DNA of 64,000 nucleotides from CANJBX01 sp035556735 (GTDB lineage: Bacteria > Pseudomonadota > Alphaproteobacteria > Rhizobiales > Xanthobacteraceae): assembly GCA_035556735.1 (NCBI GenBank), contig DATMFF010000012.1, forward strand, positions 310,001 through 374,000, written 5' to 3'. The notes under the pieces are model-generated. The model was not told the origin of the DNA, made no database searches, and worked only from the letters and a program-made list of their open reading frames with translations. Both the position numbers and the translations under genes were made by a program. Numbering within the stretch: the first letter of the stretch is position 1; each line of letters begins with the position of its first letter. Of the stretch, positions 1-9,120 are shown in pieces.

Positions 1-41
1 GCCCCGGACAATGCCGGCAAAACAGGTGGTTCTGGAGTGAC

Positions 42-1292
42 ATGAAGGCGATCATCGTCGGCGGCGGCATCGGAGGTCTGACGACCGCGCTCATGCTGCA
101 TGCGCGCGGCCTCGACTGCGAGATCTACGAGCAGTCCGACGCCGTCCGCGAGCTCGGCGTCGGCATCAACACGCTGCCGCACGCGATCAAGGAACTGGCC
201 CAGCTCGGGCTGCTGGAGCGGCTCGATCAGGTCGCGGTGCGCACCTACGAGCTGATCTACATGACCGGGCGCGGGCAGGAGGTCTGGCGCGAGCCGCGCG
301 GGACCGATGCCGGCTTCGACGTGCCGCAGTTCTCGATCCACCGCGGACGCCTGCAGCAGGTGATCTACCAGGCTGTGCGCGCGCGGCTCGGCGAATCGAA
401 GATCTTCACGGGTCATCGCCTCGGCGCCTTCACGCAGGACGAGGGCGGCGTCACCGCCTACTTCTTCGACCGCGACGGCTCGCACCGCACGTCCGTGCGC
501 GGCGACATCCTGATCGGCGCCGACGGCATCCACTCCAAGGTGCGCGACGTGCTTTACCCGAACGAGGGCCCTGCGCGCTGGAACGGGCTGATGCTGTGGC
601 GCGGCGCGATGGAATGGCCGAAGTTCCTCACCGGCCGCTCGATGGTGATCGCCGGCGGGATGACCGCGAAGATCGTCGTCTATCCGATCGCGGAAGGCAC
701 GCGCCCCGATTACGTGCTGACCAACTGGGCGGTGCAGGCCAAGGTCGGCGAGGGCGGCGTGCCGCCGCGCAAGGAGGACTGGTCGCGTCCCGGGCGCTTC
801 GAGGACGCGCGGCCCTACGTGCAGCGCGTGCACATTCCTCTCGTCAACGCGCAGGCGCTGATCGAGGCGACGCCGGAGTTCTGGGAATATCCGATGTGCG
901 ACCGCGATCCGCTGCCGCGCTGGTCGCATGGACGCGTGACGTTGCTCGGCGACGCCGCCCACCCGATGTATCCCGTCGGCTCCAACGGCGCTTCGCAGGC
1001 GATCCTCGATGCGCGCGCGCTCGGCGATCACCTAGTGAGCGCCGAGCATCCCGCTGCCGCGCTATGGGCCTACGAGCAGGAGCGGCTGCCGCCGACCGCG
1101 CAGATCGTGCGCATGAACCGGGTCGGCGGACCGGAGCAGGTGATCGACGCCGTCGAGGACCGCGCGCCCGACGGTTTCTCGAACATCGACGATGTCCTCA
1201 CGCACGAGCAGCGCAAGGCGATCGTGCGCGGCTATGCCTCGACCGCGGGCTTTGCCAAGGAGCAGGTGAACAGGCCGGCGAAAGCGGGCTGA
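42..1292 (+). CDS. FAD-dependent aromatic-type monooxygenase
   Basis: 416-residue single-component flavin monooxygenase of the salicylate hydroxylase/PhzS-like group, expected to hydroxylate an aromatic substrate with NAD(P)H and O2 in the cytoplasm. The N-terminus carries the Rossmann GxGxxG at residues 7-12 (VGGGIGGLTT). A GADG motif with D161 and the FAD-ribityl GD motif with D304 (LLGDAAHP) complete the three fingerprints of the family. The ATG has a GGAG five bases upstream, which supports this start. The length is normal for the family. The substrate cannot be read from sequence. It is followed by a REP doublet and a convergent cupin gene. Confidence 0.9.
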   Translation: MKAIIVGGGIGGLTTALMLHARGLDCEIYEQSDAVRELGVGINTLPHAIKELAQLGLLERLDQVAVRTYELIYMTGRGQEVWREPRGTDAGFDVPQFSIHRGRLQQVIYQAVRARLGESKIFTGHRLGAFTQDEGGVTAYFFDRDGSHRTSVRGDILIGADGIHSKVRDVLYPNEGPARWNGLMLWRGAMEWPKFLTGRSMVIAGGMTAKIVVYPIAEGTRPDYVLTNWAVQAKVGEGGVPPRKEDWSRPGRFEDARPYVQRVHIPLVNAQALIEATPEFWEYPMCDRDPLPRWSHGRVTLLGDAAHPMYPVGSNGASQAILDARALGDHLVSAEHPAAALWAYEQERLPPTAQIVRMNRVGGPEQVIDAVEDRAPDGFSNIDDVLTHEQRKAIVRGYASTAGFAKEQVNRPAKAG

Positions 1293-1375
1293 TCGTGCGG
1301 CCGAGTTGCGGTACGTCCGCCTGCAGCAGCAGTCGGAGCAGCGCGCGCTCAGTTGAGGTCGCGAGTTCTCAGCTT

Positions 1376-1456
1376 GTCATGCTCCGCGAACGCGGAGCAT
1401 CCAGTCATCATAAACGCTGCACAGGACCGGATCGCCCGCCCTTCGCGGGCGAAGAC
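1376..1456. repeat. Inverted REP doublet (copy A)
   Basis: Two hairpins separated by about 35 bases. The first is GCTCCGCG-AA-CGCGGAGC (1381-1398), preceded by GTCAT and followed by ATCCAGT. The second, TCGCCCGC...GCGGGCGA (1432-1452), is a diverged inverted copy of the same unit ending in AAGAC. Related doublets lie at 35629-35705 and 40764-40860. It fills the gap between two convergent genes. Confidence 0.75.
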
Positions 1457-1476
1457 AATCGAGAGGTCGATCGGCG

Positions 1477-1932
1477 TCACGCGCCCGGAGGCGGCGGCAG
1501 GAACACCACCTCGTGGTTGGCGGCGAGCGCGACGACCTCGTTCGGCGTCTGCTCCTTCATGCCGTGGATCGCCCAGAACAGGTCGTAGAGCTTGCGCGTG
1601 GGCGTGACCCAGAAGAAGCACTTCACGGTCTGGTCGCTCTTGTTGAAGATGCCGTGCGAGATGCCCATGGGCAGACGGATCAGGTCGCCGGCGGTCGCCA
1701 CGTAGTCGCGCCCGTCGAGCTGCAGGTCGAGGCGGCCCTCGAACATGTAGATGAACTCGTCCTGGGTCGGATGGATGTGCGGCGGCACGAAGGTGCCCGA
1801 CGGGAAGGTCGCGTGCCAGGAGAAGCAGGTTTCGCTCACGCTCTTGGGCACGTAGGTCTGGCCGAGGATGCTCCAGACGATTCCGTCAACGCCGGTACCG
1901 GCCTTGGTGATACCCGCTGTCAGCGACTGCAT
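1477..1932 (-). CDS. Cupin domain protein
   Basis: Small single-domain cupin of 151 residues. Metal-binding cupin motif 1 is visible as PPHIHPTQDEFIYMFEG (two His and a Glu), followed by a second barrel half with GDLIRLPMGISHGI. Such proteins are dioxygenases, isomerases or ligand sensors; the sequence does not decide which. The start is the ATG at 1932, placed nine bases after AGGGAG; an ATG at 1938 is only three bases from that Shine-Dalgarno. The open frame continues to 2148, but that extension looks non-coding. It is divergent from the transporter operon at 2190, which suggests a shared substrate, though this is inference. Confidence 0.85.
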   Translation of the reverse strand: MQSLTAGITKAGTGVDGIVWSILGQTYVPKSVSETCFSWHATFPSGTFVPPHIHPTQDEFIYMFEGRLDLQLDGRDYVATAGDLIRLPMGISHGIFNKSDQTVKCFFWVTPTRKLYDLFWAIHGMKEQTPNEVVALAANHEVVFLPPPPGA

Positions 1933-2189
1933 TTCCATCCACTCCCTGGGATCCGAACCTTCGACTGCGCGACATTGAACCACACTTTCGCACGTCCTGG
2001 CGCGCGCGAAGTGGGGGCAGCGTAAATGCTCCTCTGGCGAGTTCTTGGGCTTTCGACGTCCTGCATTTAAGCACCTGACGCCGTTATACAATTTGTCAAT
2101 GCCGCAGGCCCGTGCCAGGATGTTGGCCAAGCCCGTCGGCTGGCCCATAATCGCGGCTCAACGACGAACCGTTCCAGGGGGAATTCGAC
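1933..2189. other. Divergent intergenic region, cupin/Liv operon
   Basis: About 257 bases between the divergent cupin and the binding-protein gene, with an AT-richer patch around 2067-2098. A TATACA hexamer lies at 2085-2090 but without a convincing -35 partner, so no promoter is called. The binding-protein gene is preceded by CAGGGGGAATTCGAC, a good ribosome binding site. Confidence 0.5.
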
Positions 2190-3362
2190 ATGAACAAGGT
2201 GCTTTGCGCGCTCGCGGCTGCCGCGGCGCTCGGACTGGCGGCGCATCCGGCCGCGGCCCAGGACAAGGTCAAGGTCGGCCTGCTGACCACGCTCTCGGGA
2301 CCGCCGGCGGCGCTCGGCACCCAGCAGCGCAACGGCTTCCAACTCGCGCTCAAGACGCTGGGCGGCAAGCTCGGCGGCCGCGAGGTCGAGCTCATCATCC
2401 AGGACGACGAGCTCAAGCCCGACGTCGCCGTCACCAAGGCCAAGGCCTTGGTCGAGCGCGACAAGGTCGACTTCGTCGTCGGCCCGATCTTCTCGAATAT
2501 CCTGCAGGCGATCCTCAAGCCGGTCACCGACGGCGGCGCGTTCCTGATCAGCCCCAATGCCGGCACCTCGAACTTCGCCGGCAAGCAGTGCAACGCCAAC
2601 CTGTTCGTCGTGTCCTACCAGAACGACCAGAACCACGAGGTGCTCGGCAAGTACGCGCAGGACAGCGGCATCAAGAAGGCGTTCATCATGGCGCCGAACT
2701 ACCAGGCCGGCAAAGACTCGCTGGCCGGGTTCAAGCGCTACTTCAAGGGCGAGGTGGTGGACGAGGTCTACGTGCCGCTCAACCAGCTCGACTACTCGGC
2801 CGAGCTCTCGCGCATCGCTGCCGCCAAGCCCGACGCCATCTTCGTGTTCCTGCCCGGCGGCATGGGCGTCAACTTCGTGAAGCAGTTCCGCCAGGCCGGC
2901 CTCGCCGACAAGATCAAGTTCCTGTCCGCCTTCACCGTCGACGAGTCGACGCTTCCCGCGCAGCAGGACGCGGCGCTCGGCTTCTTCGGCGGCCAGAACT
3001 GGGCGCCTAATCTCGACAATCCGCAGAACAAGGCCTTCGTCGCGGCCTACGAGAAGGAATACAAAGCCGTGCCGGCGACGTACGCCTTCCAGGCCTATGA
3101 CGCGGCGATGCTGATCGACAGCGCGCTCAAGGCGACCAAGGGCAGCACCGCGGACAAGAACGCGCTGCGCGCCGCGCTCGCCAAGGCCGACTTCACCTCG
3201 CTGCGCGGCAAGTTCAAGTTCAACACCAACCACTATCCGATCCAGGACTTCTATCTTGTGAAGGTCGCAAAGCGGCCGGATGGCAAGTTCCAGACCGAGA
3301 TCGTGCAGAAGGTGTTCACCGACTACGCCGATCCGCACGTCAAGGACTGCGCAATGAAGTGA
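2190..3362 (+). CDS. Liv-type ABC transporter periplasmic binding protein
   Basis: 390 residues, class I periplasmic binding protein of the LivK/branched-chain amino acid family. A Sec signal peptide occupies residues 1-24 (hydrophobic core, ending AAAQDK). The mature protein opens with VKVGLLTTLSGPPAALG, the typical first strand and ligand loop. It delivers an unknown small substrate to the permeases encoded just downstream. The gene leads a five-gene importer operon (binding protein, two permeases, two ATPases). Paired hairpins after its stop probably raise its expression over the permeases. Members of this family in rhizobia bind amino acids, aromatic acids or urea. Confidence 0.92.
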   Translation: MNKVLCALAAAAALGLAAHPAAAQDKVKVGLLTTLSGPPAALGTQQRNGFQLALKTLGGKLGGREVELIIQDDELKPDVAVTKAKALVERDKVDFVVGPIFSNILQAILKPVTDGGAFLISPNAGTSNFAGKQCNANLFVVSYQNDQNHEVLGKYAQDSGIKKAFIMAPNYQAGKDSLAGFKRYFKGEVVDEVYVPLNQLDYSAELSRIAAAKPDAIFVFLPGGMGVNFVKQFRQAGLADKIKFLSAFTVDESTLPAQQDAALGFFGGQNWAPNLDNPQNKAFVAAYEKEYKAVPATYAFQAYDAAMLIDSALKATKGSTADKNALRAALAKADFTSLRGKFKFNTNHYPIQDFYLVKVAKRPDGKFQTEIVQKVFTDYADPHVKDCAMK

Positions 3363-3420
3363 TCCGCGTCCTCGCGGATCTGTCCTTGCCGTCACCCTGA
3401 GCCGTTTTCGGGGTGACGGC
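3361..3420 (+). promoter_or_regulatory. Tandem intercistronic hairpins after binding-protein gene
   Basis: Two perfect stem-loops lie right behind the stop codon. GATCCGCG-TCCT-CGCGGATC is at 3361-3380 and overlaps the TGA; GCCGTCACCC...GGGTGACGGC is at 3388-3420. There is no T-tract, so they look like mRNA-stabilising or partial-termination structures rather than a full terminator. They would separate strong expression of the binding protein from weaker permease expression. Confidence 0.6.
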
Positions 3421-3480
3421 GCCTCATCGTCGTGAGCCTGCTCGCAGCCACCTTGCGATGACGGCGCGGGATCTTGCCCG

Positions 3481-4407
3481 ATGTCCACCTCGCTCCTGAT
3501 CGTCCAGACGCTGAACGGGCTGCAGCTCGGCGTGCTGCTGTTCCTGATCGCGGCCGGCCTCACGCTGGTGTTCGGCGTGATGGACTTCATCAACCTGGCG
3601 CACGGCGTGCAGTACATGCTCGGCGCCTATCTCGCCGTGATGTTCTATGGATTGACCGGCAGCTTCCTCGCCGCACTGGTGCTGGCGCTCCTCGCCGCGC
3701 TGGCGTTCGGGCTGCTGCTGGAGTTTGCGGTCTTCCGCCATCTCTACGACCGCGATCACCTCGACCAGGTGATCGCCACGTTCGGCGTCATCCTGTTCCT
3801 CAATCAGGGCGTCAAGTTCGTGTGGGGCGCGGCGCCGCTGTCGCTGCCGATGCCGGAGCTGTTCTCCGGCTCGGTCGTGCTGATGCCCGGGCTGCTCTAT
3901 CCGGTGTGGCGGCTCGTCATCATCGGATCGGGCTTCGCGGTCGCGCTGCTGCTCTATCTCCTTGTCAGCCGCACACGCGTCGGCATGCTGGTGCGCGCGG
4001 GCGCAACGAACGCGCCGATGGTGTCCGCGCTCGGCGTCGACATCCGCCGGCTGTTCATGGTCGTGTTCGGCTTCGGCACCATGCTCGCCGGCTTCGCCGG
4101 CATCATGATCGCGCCGATCCTCTCGGTCGAGCCCGGCATGGGCGACACCATCCTCATCCTCGCCTTCGTCGTCATCGTCATCGGCGGCATCGGCTCGATC
4201 CGCGGCGCGCTGCTGGCGGCGCTGCTGATCGGCCTCGTGGACACGCTCGGCCGCTCCTTCGCCGTCGACCTGCTGCGCCTGTTCATGGCGCCCTCGCCCG
4301 CGCGCACGGTCGGGCCCGCGCTTGCCTCCATGCTGATCTACCTGCTGATGGCGGTGGTCCTCTACATCAGGCCGACCGGGCTGTTCCCGGCCAAGGGCCG
4401 CGGATGA
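3481..4407 (+). CDS. livH: Branched-chain amino acid ABC transporter permease LivH
   Basis: 308-residue inner membrane permease with about eight hydrophobic segments. It has the LivH-type N-terminus (LNGLQLGVLLFLIAAGLTLVFGVMDFINLAHG) and a cytoplasmic EAA-like loop before the final helices (GGIGSIRGALLAALLIG). It forms the channel with LivM. The ATG follows a weak GGGA. The stop overlaps the livM start by four bases (ATGA), indicating translational coupling. The substrate is set by the upstream binding protein and is unknown. Confidence 0.92.
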   Translation: MSTSLLIVQTLNGLQLGVLLFLIAAGLTLVFGVMDFINLAHGVQYMLGAYLAVMFYGLTGSFLAALVLALLAALAFGLLLEFAVFRHLYDRDHLDQVIATFGVILFLNQGVKFVWGAAPLSLPMPELFSGSVVLMPGLLYPVWRLVIIGSGFAVALLLYLLVSRTRVGMLVRAGATNAPMVSALGVDIRRLFMVVFGFGTMLAGFAGIMIAPILSVEPGMGDTILILAFVVIVIGGIGSIRGALLAALLIGLVDTLGRSFAVDLLRLFMAPSPARTVGPALASMLIYLLMAVVLYIRPTGLFPAKGRG

Positions 4408-5375
4408 GCAAGCCCGGCGCCAAGCCCGCACGCCGCGTCTCGCGCGCCGATGTCATCGCCGCCGCGATCTTCCTGCTGCTGGCCGCGGTGCCGCTGGGCG
4501 CGAGCATGGGAACCGAGAGCTACCTGCTGGCCCTCGTCACCCGCGTGATGATCTTCGCCATCGCCGCGCTCGCGCTCGATCTGCTGGTCGGCTATGGGGC
4601 GCTGGTGTCGTTCGGCCACGCCGCCTTCGTCGGGCTCGGCGCCTATGCCGCCGGCATCCTCGCCTCGCACGGCATCAACGAGGCGCTGATCGCGCTGCCG
4701 GTCGCGCTCGCGGTGTCGATGCTGTTCGCGCTCGCCACCGGCATCGTCTGCCTGCGCACGCGCGGCGTCTATTTCATCATGATCACGCTCGCCTTCGGCC
4801 AGATGGCATTCTTCACCGCGAGCTCGCTCGCGCCCTACGGCGGCGACGACGGCCTCACCCTGCGCACGCGCGACATGGTCGCAGGGCTGCCGCTGCTCGC
4901 GGGCGATCACTCTCTCTATTATGTCGTGTTCGCCTGTCTGCTCGGAGCCTATGCGCTCTGCCGCGCGCTGATCGCCTCGCGCTTCGGCCGCGTGTTCCGC
5001 GGCGCGCGCGAGAACCCGACGCGCATGGCCACGATCGGATTCGAGGTGTTCCGCTATCAGCTCGTCGCTTACGTGATCGCGGGCGGCCTCGCCGGCCTGT
5101 CCGGCTTCCTGCTTGCCAACGCCACCGACTTCGTCAGCCCGGCCTACATGTCCTGGCAGCGCTCGGGCGAGCTCATCATCATGGTCCTGCTCGGCGGCAT
5201 GGGCACGCTCTACGGCGCCATCGTCGGGGCGGCGGCGTTCCTGCTGGCGGAGGAATGGCTGTCCGGCCTGACCGAGCACTGGAAGATGATCTTCGGACCG
5301 TTGCTGATCATCGTCGTGCTGTTCGCGCGCGGCGGTCTCGTCGGCGTGCTCATGTCGAGGTCGCGCCATGACTGA
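4404..5375 (+). CDS. livM: Branched-chain amino acid ABC transporter permease LivM
   Basis: 323-residue second permease. It carries the LivM signature region ALDLLVGYGALVSFGHAAF and several transmembrane helices, ending in a short basic tail. The ATG at 4404 shares ATGA with the livH stop. The frame is open much further upstream, but that stretch is the out-of-frame shadow of livH. It overlaps the following ATPase gene by eight bases. It partners LivH in the membrane domain of the importer. Confidence 0.92.
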   Translation: MSKPGAKPARRVSRADVIAAAIFLLLAAVPLGASMGTESYLLALVTRVMIFAIAALALDLLVGYGALVSFGHAAFVGLGAYAAGILASHGINEALIALPVALAVSMLFALATGIVCLRTRGVYFIMITLAFGQMAFFTASSLAPYGGDDGLTLRTRDMVAGLPLLAGDHSLYYVVFACLLGAYALCRALIASRFGRVFRGARENPTRMATIGFEVFRYQLVAYVIAGGLAGLSGFLLANATDFVSPAYMSWQRSGELIIMVLLGGMGTLYGAIVGAAAFLLAEEWLSGLTEHWKMIFGPLLIIVVLFARGGLVGVLMSRSRHD

Positions 5376-6120
5376 GCCCGTGCTGCGTCTCGAAGGCCTG
5401 CGCAAGAGCTTCGGCGGCCTCACCGTCACCGACAACGTCACGCTCGACGTGGTGGCGGGCGAGCTGCACGCGGTGATTGGGCCGAACGGCGCGGGCAAGA
5501 CCACGCTGATCAACCAGGTCTCCGGCATGCTGTCGTCCGACGGCGGACGCATCCTGTTCGCCGGCGCCGACGTGACGCGGCTGCCGATGCATGCGCGTGC
5601 GGCGCTCGGCATCGCGCGCTCGTTCCAGATCACCTCGATCCTGCCGGGTTTTTCCGCGCTCGAGAACGTCGCCATCGCGGTGCAGGCGCGCTCGGGAACG
5701 AGCTTCCGCTTCTTCGGGCGCGCCGCCGCCGAGCAGGCGCTCAACGCGCCCGCCATGGAGGCGCTGGCGGAGACGGGACTTGCGGCGCGCGCGCACGTCC
5801 TGGCGGCGCACCTCTCGCACGGCGAGCGGCGCGCGCTGGAGCTCGCCATCGCGCTCGCGATGCAGCCCAGGCTCCTGCTGCTCGACGAGCCGATGGCGGG
5901 GACGAGCCACGAGGAGACCGAACGGCTGATCGTGCTGCTGCGCCGGCTCAAGGGCCGCGTGCCGATCATGCTGGTCGAGCACGACATGAACGCCGTGTTC
6001 GCGCTCGCCGACCGCATCTCGGTGCTGATCTACGGGCGGATCCTGGCGAGCGGCCCGCCCGACGCGGTGCGCGCAGACCCTCAGGTGGTGACGGCCTATC
6101 TCGGCGAGGAGATGGAGTAG
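5368..6120 (+). CDS. livG: ABC transporter ATPase LivG
   Basis: 250-residue nucleotide-binding subunit. Walker A is GPNGAGKTT (about residues 38-46), the ABC signature is the degenerate LSHGERRALE, and Walker B is LLLLDEPMAG with the H-loop in MLVEHDMNAVF. LSHGE in place of LSGGQ or LSYGE is a tolerated variant in this family. It energises the LivHM permease from the cytoplasmic face. It overlaps livM by eight bases and is two bases from livF. Confidence 0.92.
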   Translation: MTEPVLRLEGLRKSFGGLTVTDNVTLDVVAGELHAVIGPNGAGKTTLINQVSGMLSSDGGRILFAGADVTRLPMHARAALGIARSFQITSILPGFSALENVAIAVQARSGTSFRFFGRAAAEQALNAPAMEALAETGLAARAHVLAAHLSHGERRALELAIALAMQPRLLLLDEPMAGTSHEETERLIVLLRRLKGRVPIMLVEHDMNAVFALADRISVLIYGRILASGPPDAVRADPQVVTAYLGEEME

Positions 6121-6122
6121 CG

Positions 6123-6821
<699 letters not shown>

Positions 6822-6871
6822 GGCGGACGCCTCGCGCCGCCGACGCGCCCCGCGTGCTCACTGCGGTGTGC

Positions 6872-7852
6872 TCATTGCGGCTCGAGCTTGGCGATCTCCA
6901 TCAGCTTGCGCCACTTCACGACCTCCTCGGCCAGCATGTCCTTGAGCCTGGCCGTGCTGCCGGGCATCGGGTCGGTGGCGACGCGCGCGAGATAGGCACG
7001 CGTATCCTCCGAGGCGACCGCCGCGTTGAGCCAGCCTTCCAGCTTGGCGATCGCCGCGGGCGGCGTGCCGGCCGGCGCATAGGCGGCGAACCAGGCGGTG
7101 ATGTCGAAATCGGAGTAGCCGAGCTCGCGCATGGTCGGCAGGTCCGGCACCGACGGCGAGCGCTCGCGCGTCGACACCGCGAGCAGCTTCACGCGACCGG
7201 CCTTGGCCTGACCGAGCAGGAAGGTCGCGTCGCCGAACACGAGGTCGAGCGTGCCTTGCGCGACGTCCGGCACCGCATCGATCAGCGCTTTATAGGGAAC
7301 GCGCGTCATCCGCGTGTCGGTGAGCTTGAGCAGGTACTCGATGCCCATGATCGCCGTCGTCGTGTTGGCGGCATAGGTCGCCTTGCCGTCCTTCTTGCGG
7401 ATGAGCTCGAGGAGGTCCGCCATCGAATTGACCGGCGAGTTCGGCGGCACGGCGAACACGAACGGCAGGCTGGCCAGCGTCGTGACCGGCGCGAAGCTCT
7501 TGATCGGATGGTACGGCACGTCCTTATAGAGGTAGAGGTTGCCGGCGAAGGCGACGTTCGGCGCCACCAGCAGCGTGTAGCCGTCGGGCTTGGCCTGCGC
7601 CGCGGCGCCCGCGCCGAGATTGCCGCCGGCGCCCGGCCGGTTCACCACGACCACGCTCTGGCCGCAGGCATCCTGCAGCTTGGCCGCGAAGTGGCGCGTG
7701 ATGAGATCCGCGCCGCCGCCTGCGGCCAGTCCCGAGATGATCGTGATCTTCTGGTTCGGATAGTCGCCGGCGCCTTGCGCCGTTGCGCCGCCCGTGAACG
7801 CAGCTGCGATCGCCGCCGCCGCAAGAACGCTGATGGCTGCACGCCGTGTCAT
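6872..7852 (-). CDS. Bug/TctC-family periplasmic binding protein
   Basis: 326-residue tripartite tricarboxylate transporter-type binding protein. The signal peptide covers residues 1-26 (MTRRAAISVLAAAAIAAAF..., cut near ATAQG). Family sequences are IISGLAAGGGADLITRHFA, VVVNRPGAGGNLG and the final WRKLMEIAKLEP. Bug proteins bind carboxylates or amides. No TctA/TctB membrane gene is nearby, as is common for these expanded orphans. The ATG at 7852 follows GAGG; the open frame upstream to 7972 lacks signal-peptide character. It is divergent from the PhyH-family gene. Confidence 0.88.
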   Translation of the reverse strand: MTRRAAISVLAAAAIAAAFTGGATAQGAGDYPNQKITIISGLAAGGGADLITRHFAAKLQDACGQSVVVVNRPGAGGNLGAGAAAQAKPDGYTLLVAPNVAFAGNLYLYKDVPYHPIKSFAPVTTLASLPFVFAVPPNSPVNSMADLLELIRKKDGKATYAANTTTAIMGIEYLLKLTDTRMTRVPYKALIDAVPDVAQGTLDLVFGDATFLLGQAKAGRVKLLAVSTRERSPSVPDLPTMRELGYSDFDITAWFAAYAPAGTPPAAIAKLEGWLNAAVASEDTRAYLARVATDPMPGSTARLKDMLAEEVVKWRKLMEIAKLEPQ

Positions 7853-8067
7853 GCCGTTGCCTCGCCCGATCGTTTCCTCGCCTCGGCCTTTCTGTTCTGT
7901 CGTGCCGTCGGCTCGGCAAGCCTGACACCTGGCGTGGCGCAGTTCAACGCGCGCGTCATTCGCTGGACACATGCGTGGCGGCGGAAAACGCCGTGCTCGA
8001 GCGGTTGCATCCGCGCCGCGCCGGGTTAGCGTTGCGGGATAACATGCGAACGATCAGGGAGGCCGCG

Positions 8068-8898
8068 ATGCCGCAAGTTCTCAGCGAGGACGAGGTCCGC
8101 TTCTTCAACGAGAACGGCTATCTCTCGCCGATCCGCGCCGTCGCCGAGACCGAGGCCGCCGACTGCCGGCGGCGGCTGGAGGATTTCGAGGCGGAGACCG
8201 GCAAGCCCGCCGTCGACACGATCCACATCAAGGGCCATCTCTATTTCGACTGGGCCTGGCGGCTGGCGCGCAACCCGCGGCTCGTCGGCGCCATCGCGGA
8301 CATCGCCGGCACCGACCTCTTCATCATGGCCTCGCGCTTCTGGATCAAGGATCCGCAGGACCGCAAGTACGTGAGCTGGCATCAGGATCACGCCTACTTC
8401 GGCCTCAAGCCGCCGACCATCATCACCGCCTGGCTCGCACTCAACGAGGTGACCCGCCACAACGGCTGCATGCGCGTCATCCCCGGCTCGCACCGCAGCG
8501 GCACCCACAGGCACGTCGAGACCTTCGACAAGGACAACCTGCTCTCGCGCGGCCAGGCACTCGCCGACGTGGATGAGCAGAGCGCGGTCGACATCGTGCT
8601 CAAGCCGGGCGAGTTCTCGCTCCATCACGGCCACCTGTTCCACTCGTCCGAACCGAACGTCTCCGATGACCGGCGCATCGGGTTCGCAATGATGTTCATT
8701 CCTGCGCACGTGGAATCGACGCTCGGCCGCCGCTCGGCGACGCTGATCAGCGGCGAGGACCGCTACGGCCACTGGGACCACGACCCGCTGCCGACGCGCG
8801 ACCGCGATCCGGTGATCTGGGACCTGATGCATCAGGCCGATCGCCACTACCGCGATCGCGCCCACAGGCAGGACGCCGAACCGGCCGCAGCCAAGTAG
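8068..8898 (+). CDS. Phytanoyl-CoA dioxygenase (PhyH) family protein
   Basis: 276-residue Fe(II)/2-oxoglutarate-dependent oxygenase of the PhyH family. The iron-binding HxD is SWHQDHAYFG. The distal His is in LHHGHLFHSSEPN, followed by DRRIGFAMMFIP for 2-oxoglutarate binding. The facial triad is therefore intact. The ATG at 8068 is preceded by AGGGAGG at a spacing of five, better than the in-frame ATG at 8044. The substrate is unknown. It is divergent from a Bug-type binding protein, so the two may handle the same compound. Confidence 0.88.
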   Translation: MPQVLSEDEVRFFNENGYLSPIRAVAETEAADCRRRLEDFEAETGKPAVDTIHIKGHLYFDWAWRLARNPRLVGAIADIAGTDLFIMASRFWIKDPQDRKYVSWHQDHAYFGLKPPTIITAWLALNEVTRHNGCMRVIPGSHRSGTHRHVETFDKDNLLSRGQALADVDEQSAVDIVLKPGEFSLHHGHLFHSSEPNVSDDRRIGFAMMFIPAHVESTLGRRSATLISGEDRYGHWDHDPLPTRDRDPVIWDLMHQADRHYRDRAHRQDAEPAAAK

Positions 8899-9120
8899 CC
8901 GCCGCGTTTCACAAGGTGGAACCGTGCGCGGCAGCGCGCCGCAGCGCGCGCGTCCGCTGCAACCACAACAACCGGAATTTTCGTCCGCTGGTTGTGGCGC
9001 GCGCATATAGCTGCGAAAAACTTGCAACATGTTGATTGCGCGCAACCCCACGGGCTGCGCGATCCGTTAACTTCTTCCCGTGTTCGGCGTCATACTGATT
9101 CGCACTGCTGCGAGGCTTAT

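Noticed and set aside
2085..2090. TATACA as a -10 box upstream of the first Liv operon
   Set aside because: No convincing -35 hexamer at the right distance, so it was not called as a promoter.
2067..3617. 516-codon minus-strand open frame over the first binding protein
   Set aside because: Shadow of a clear binding-protein gene; no ribosome binding site and low-complexity composition.
8992..9120. N-terminal extension of the NarL-type kinase
   Set aside because: This stretch is AT-richer, has no Shine-Dalgarno at its TTG and does not resemble a kinase N-terminus. A later TTG is preferred.
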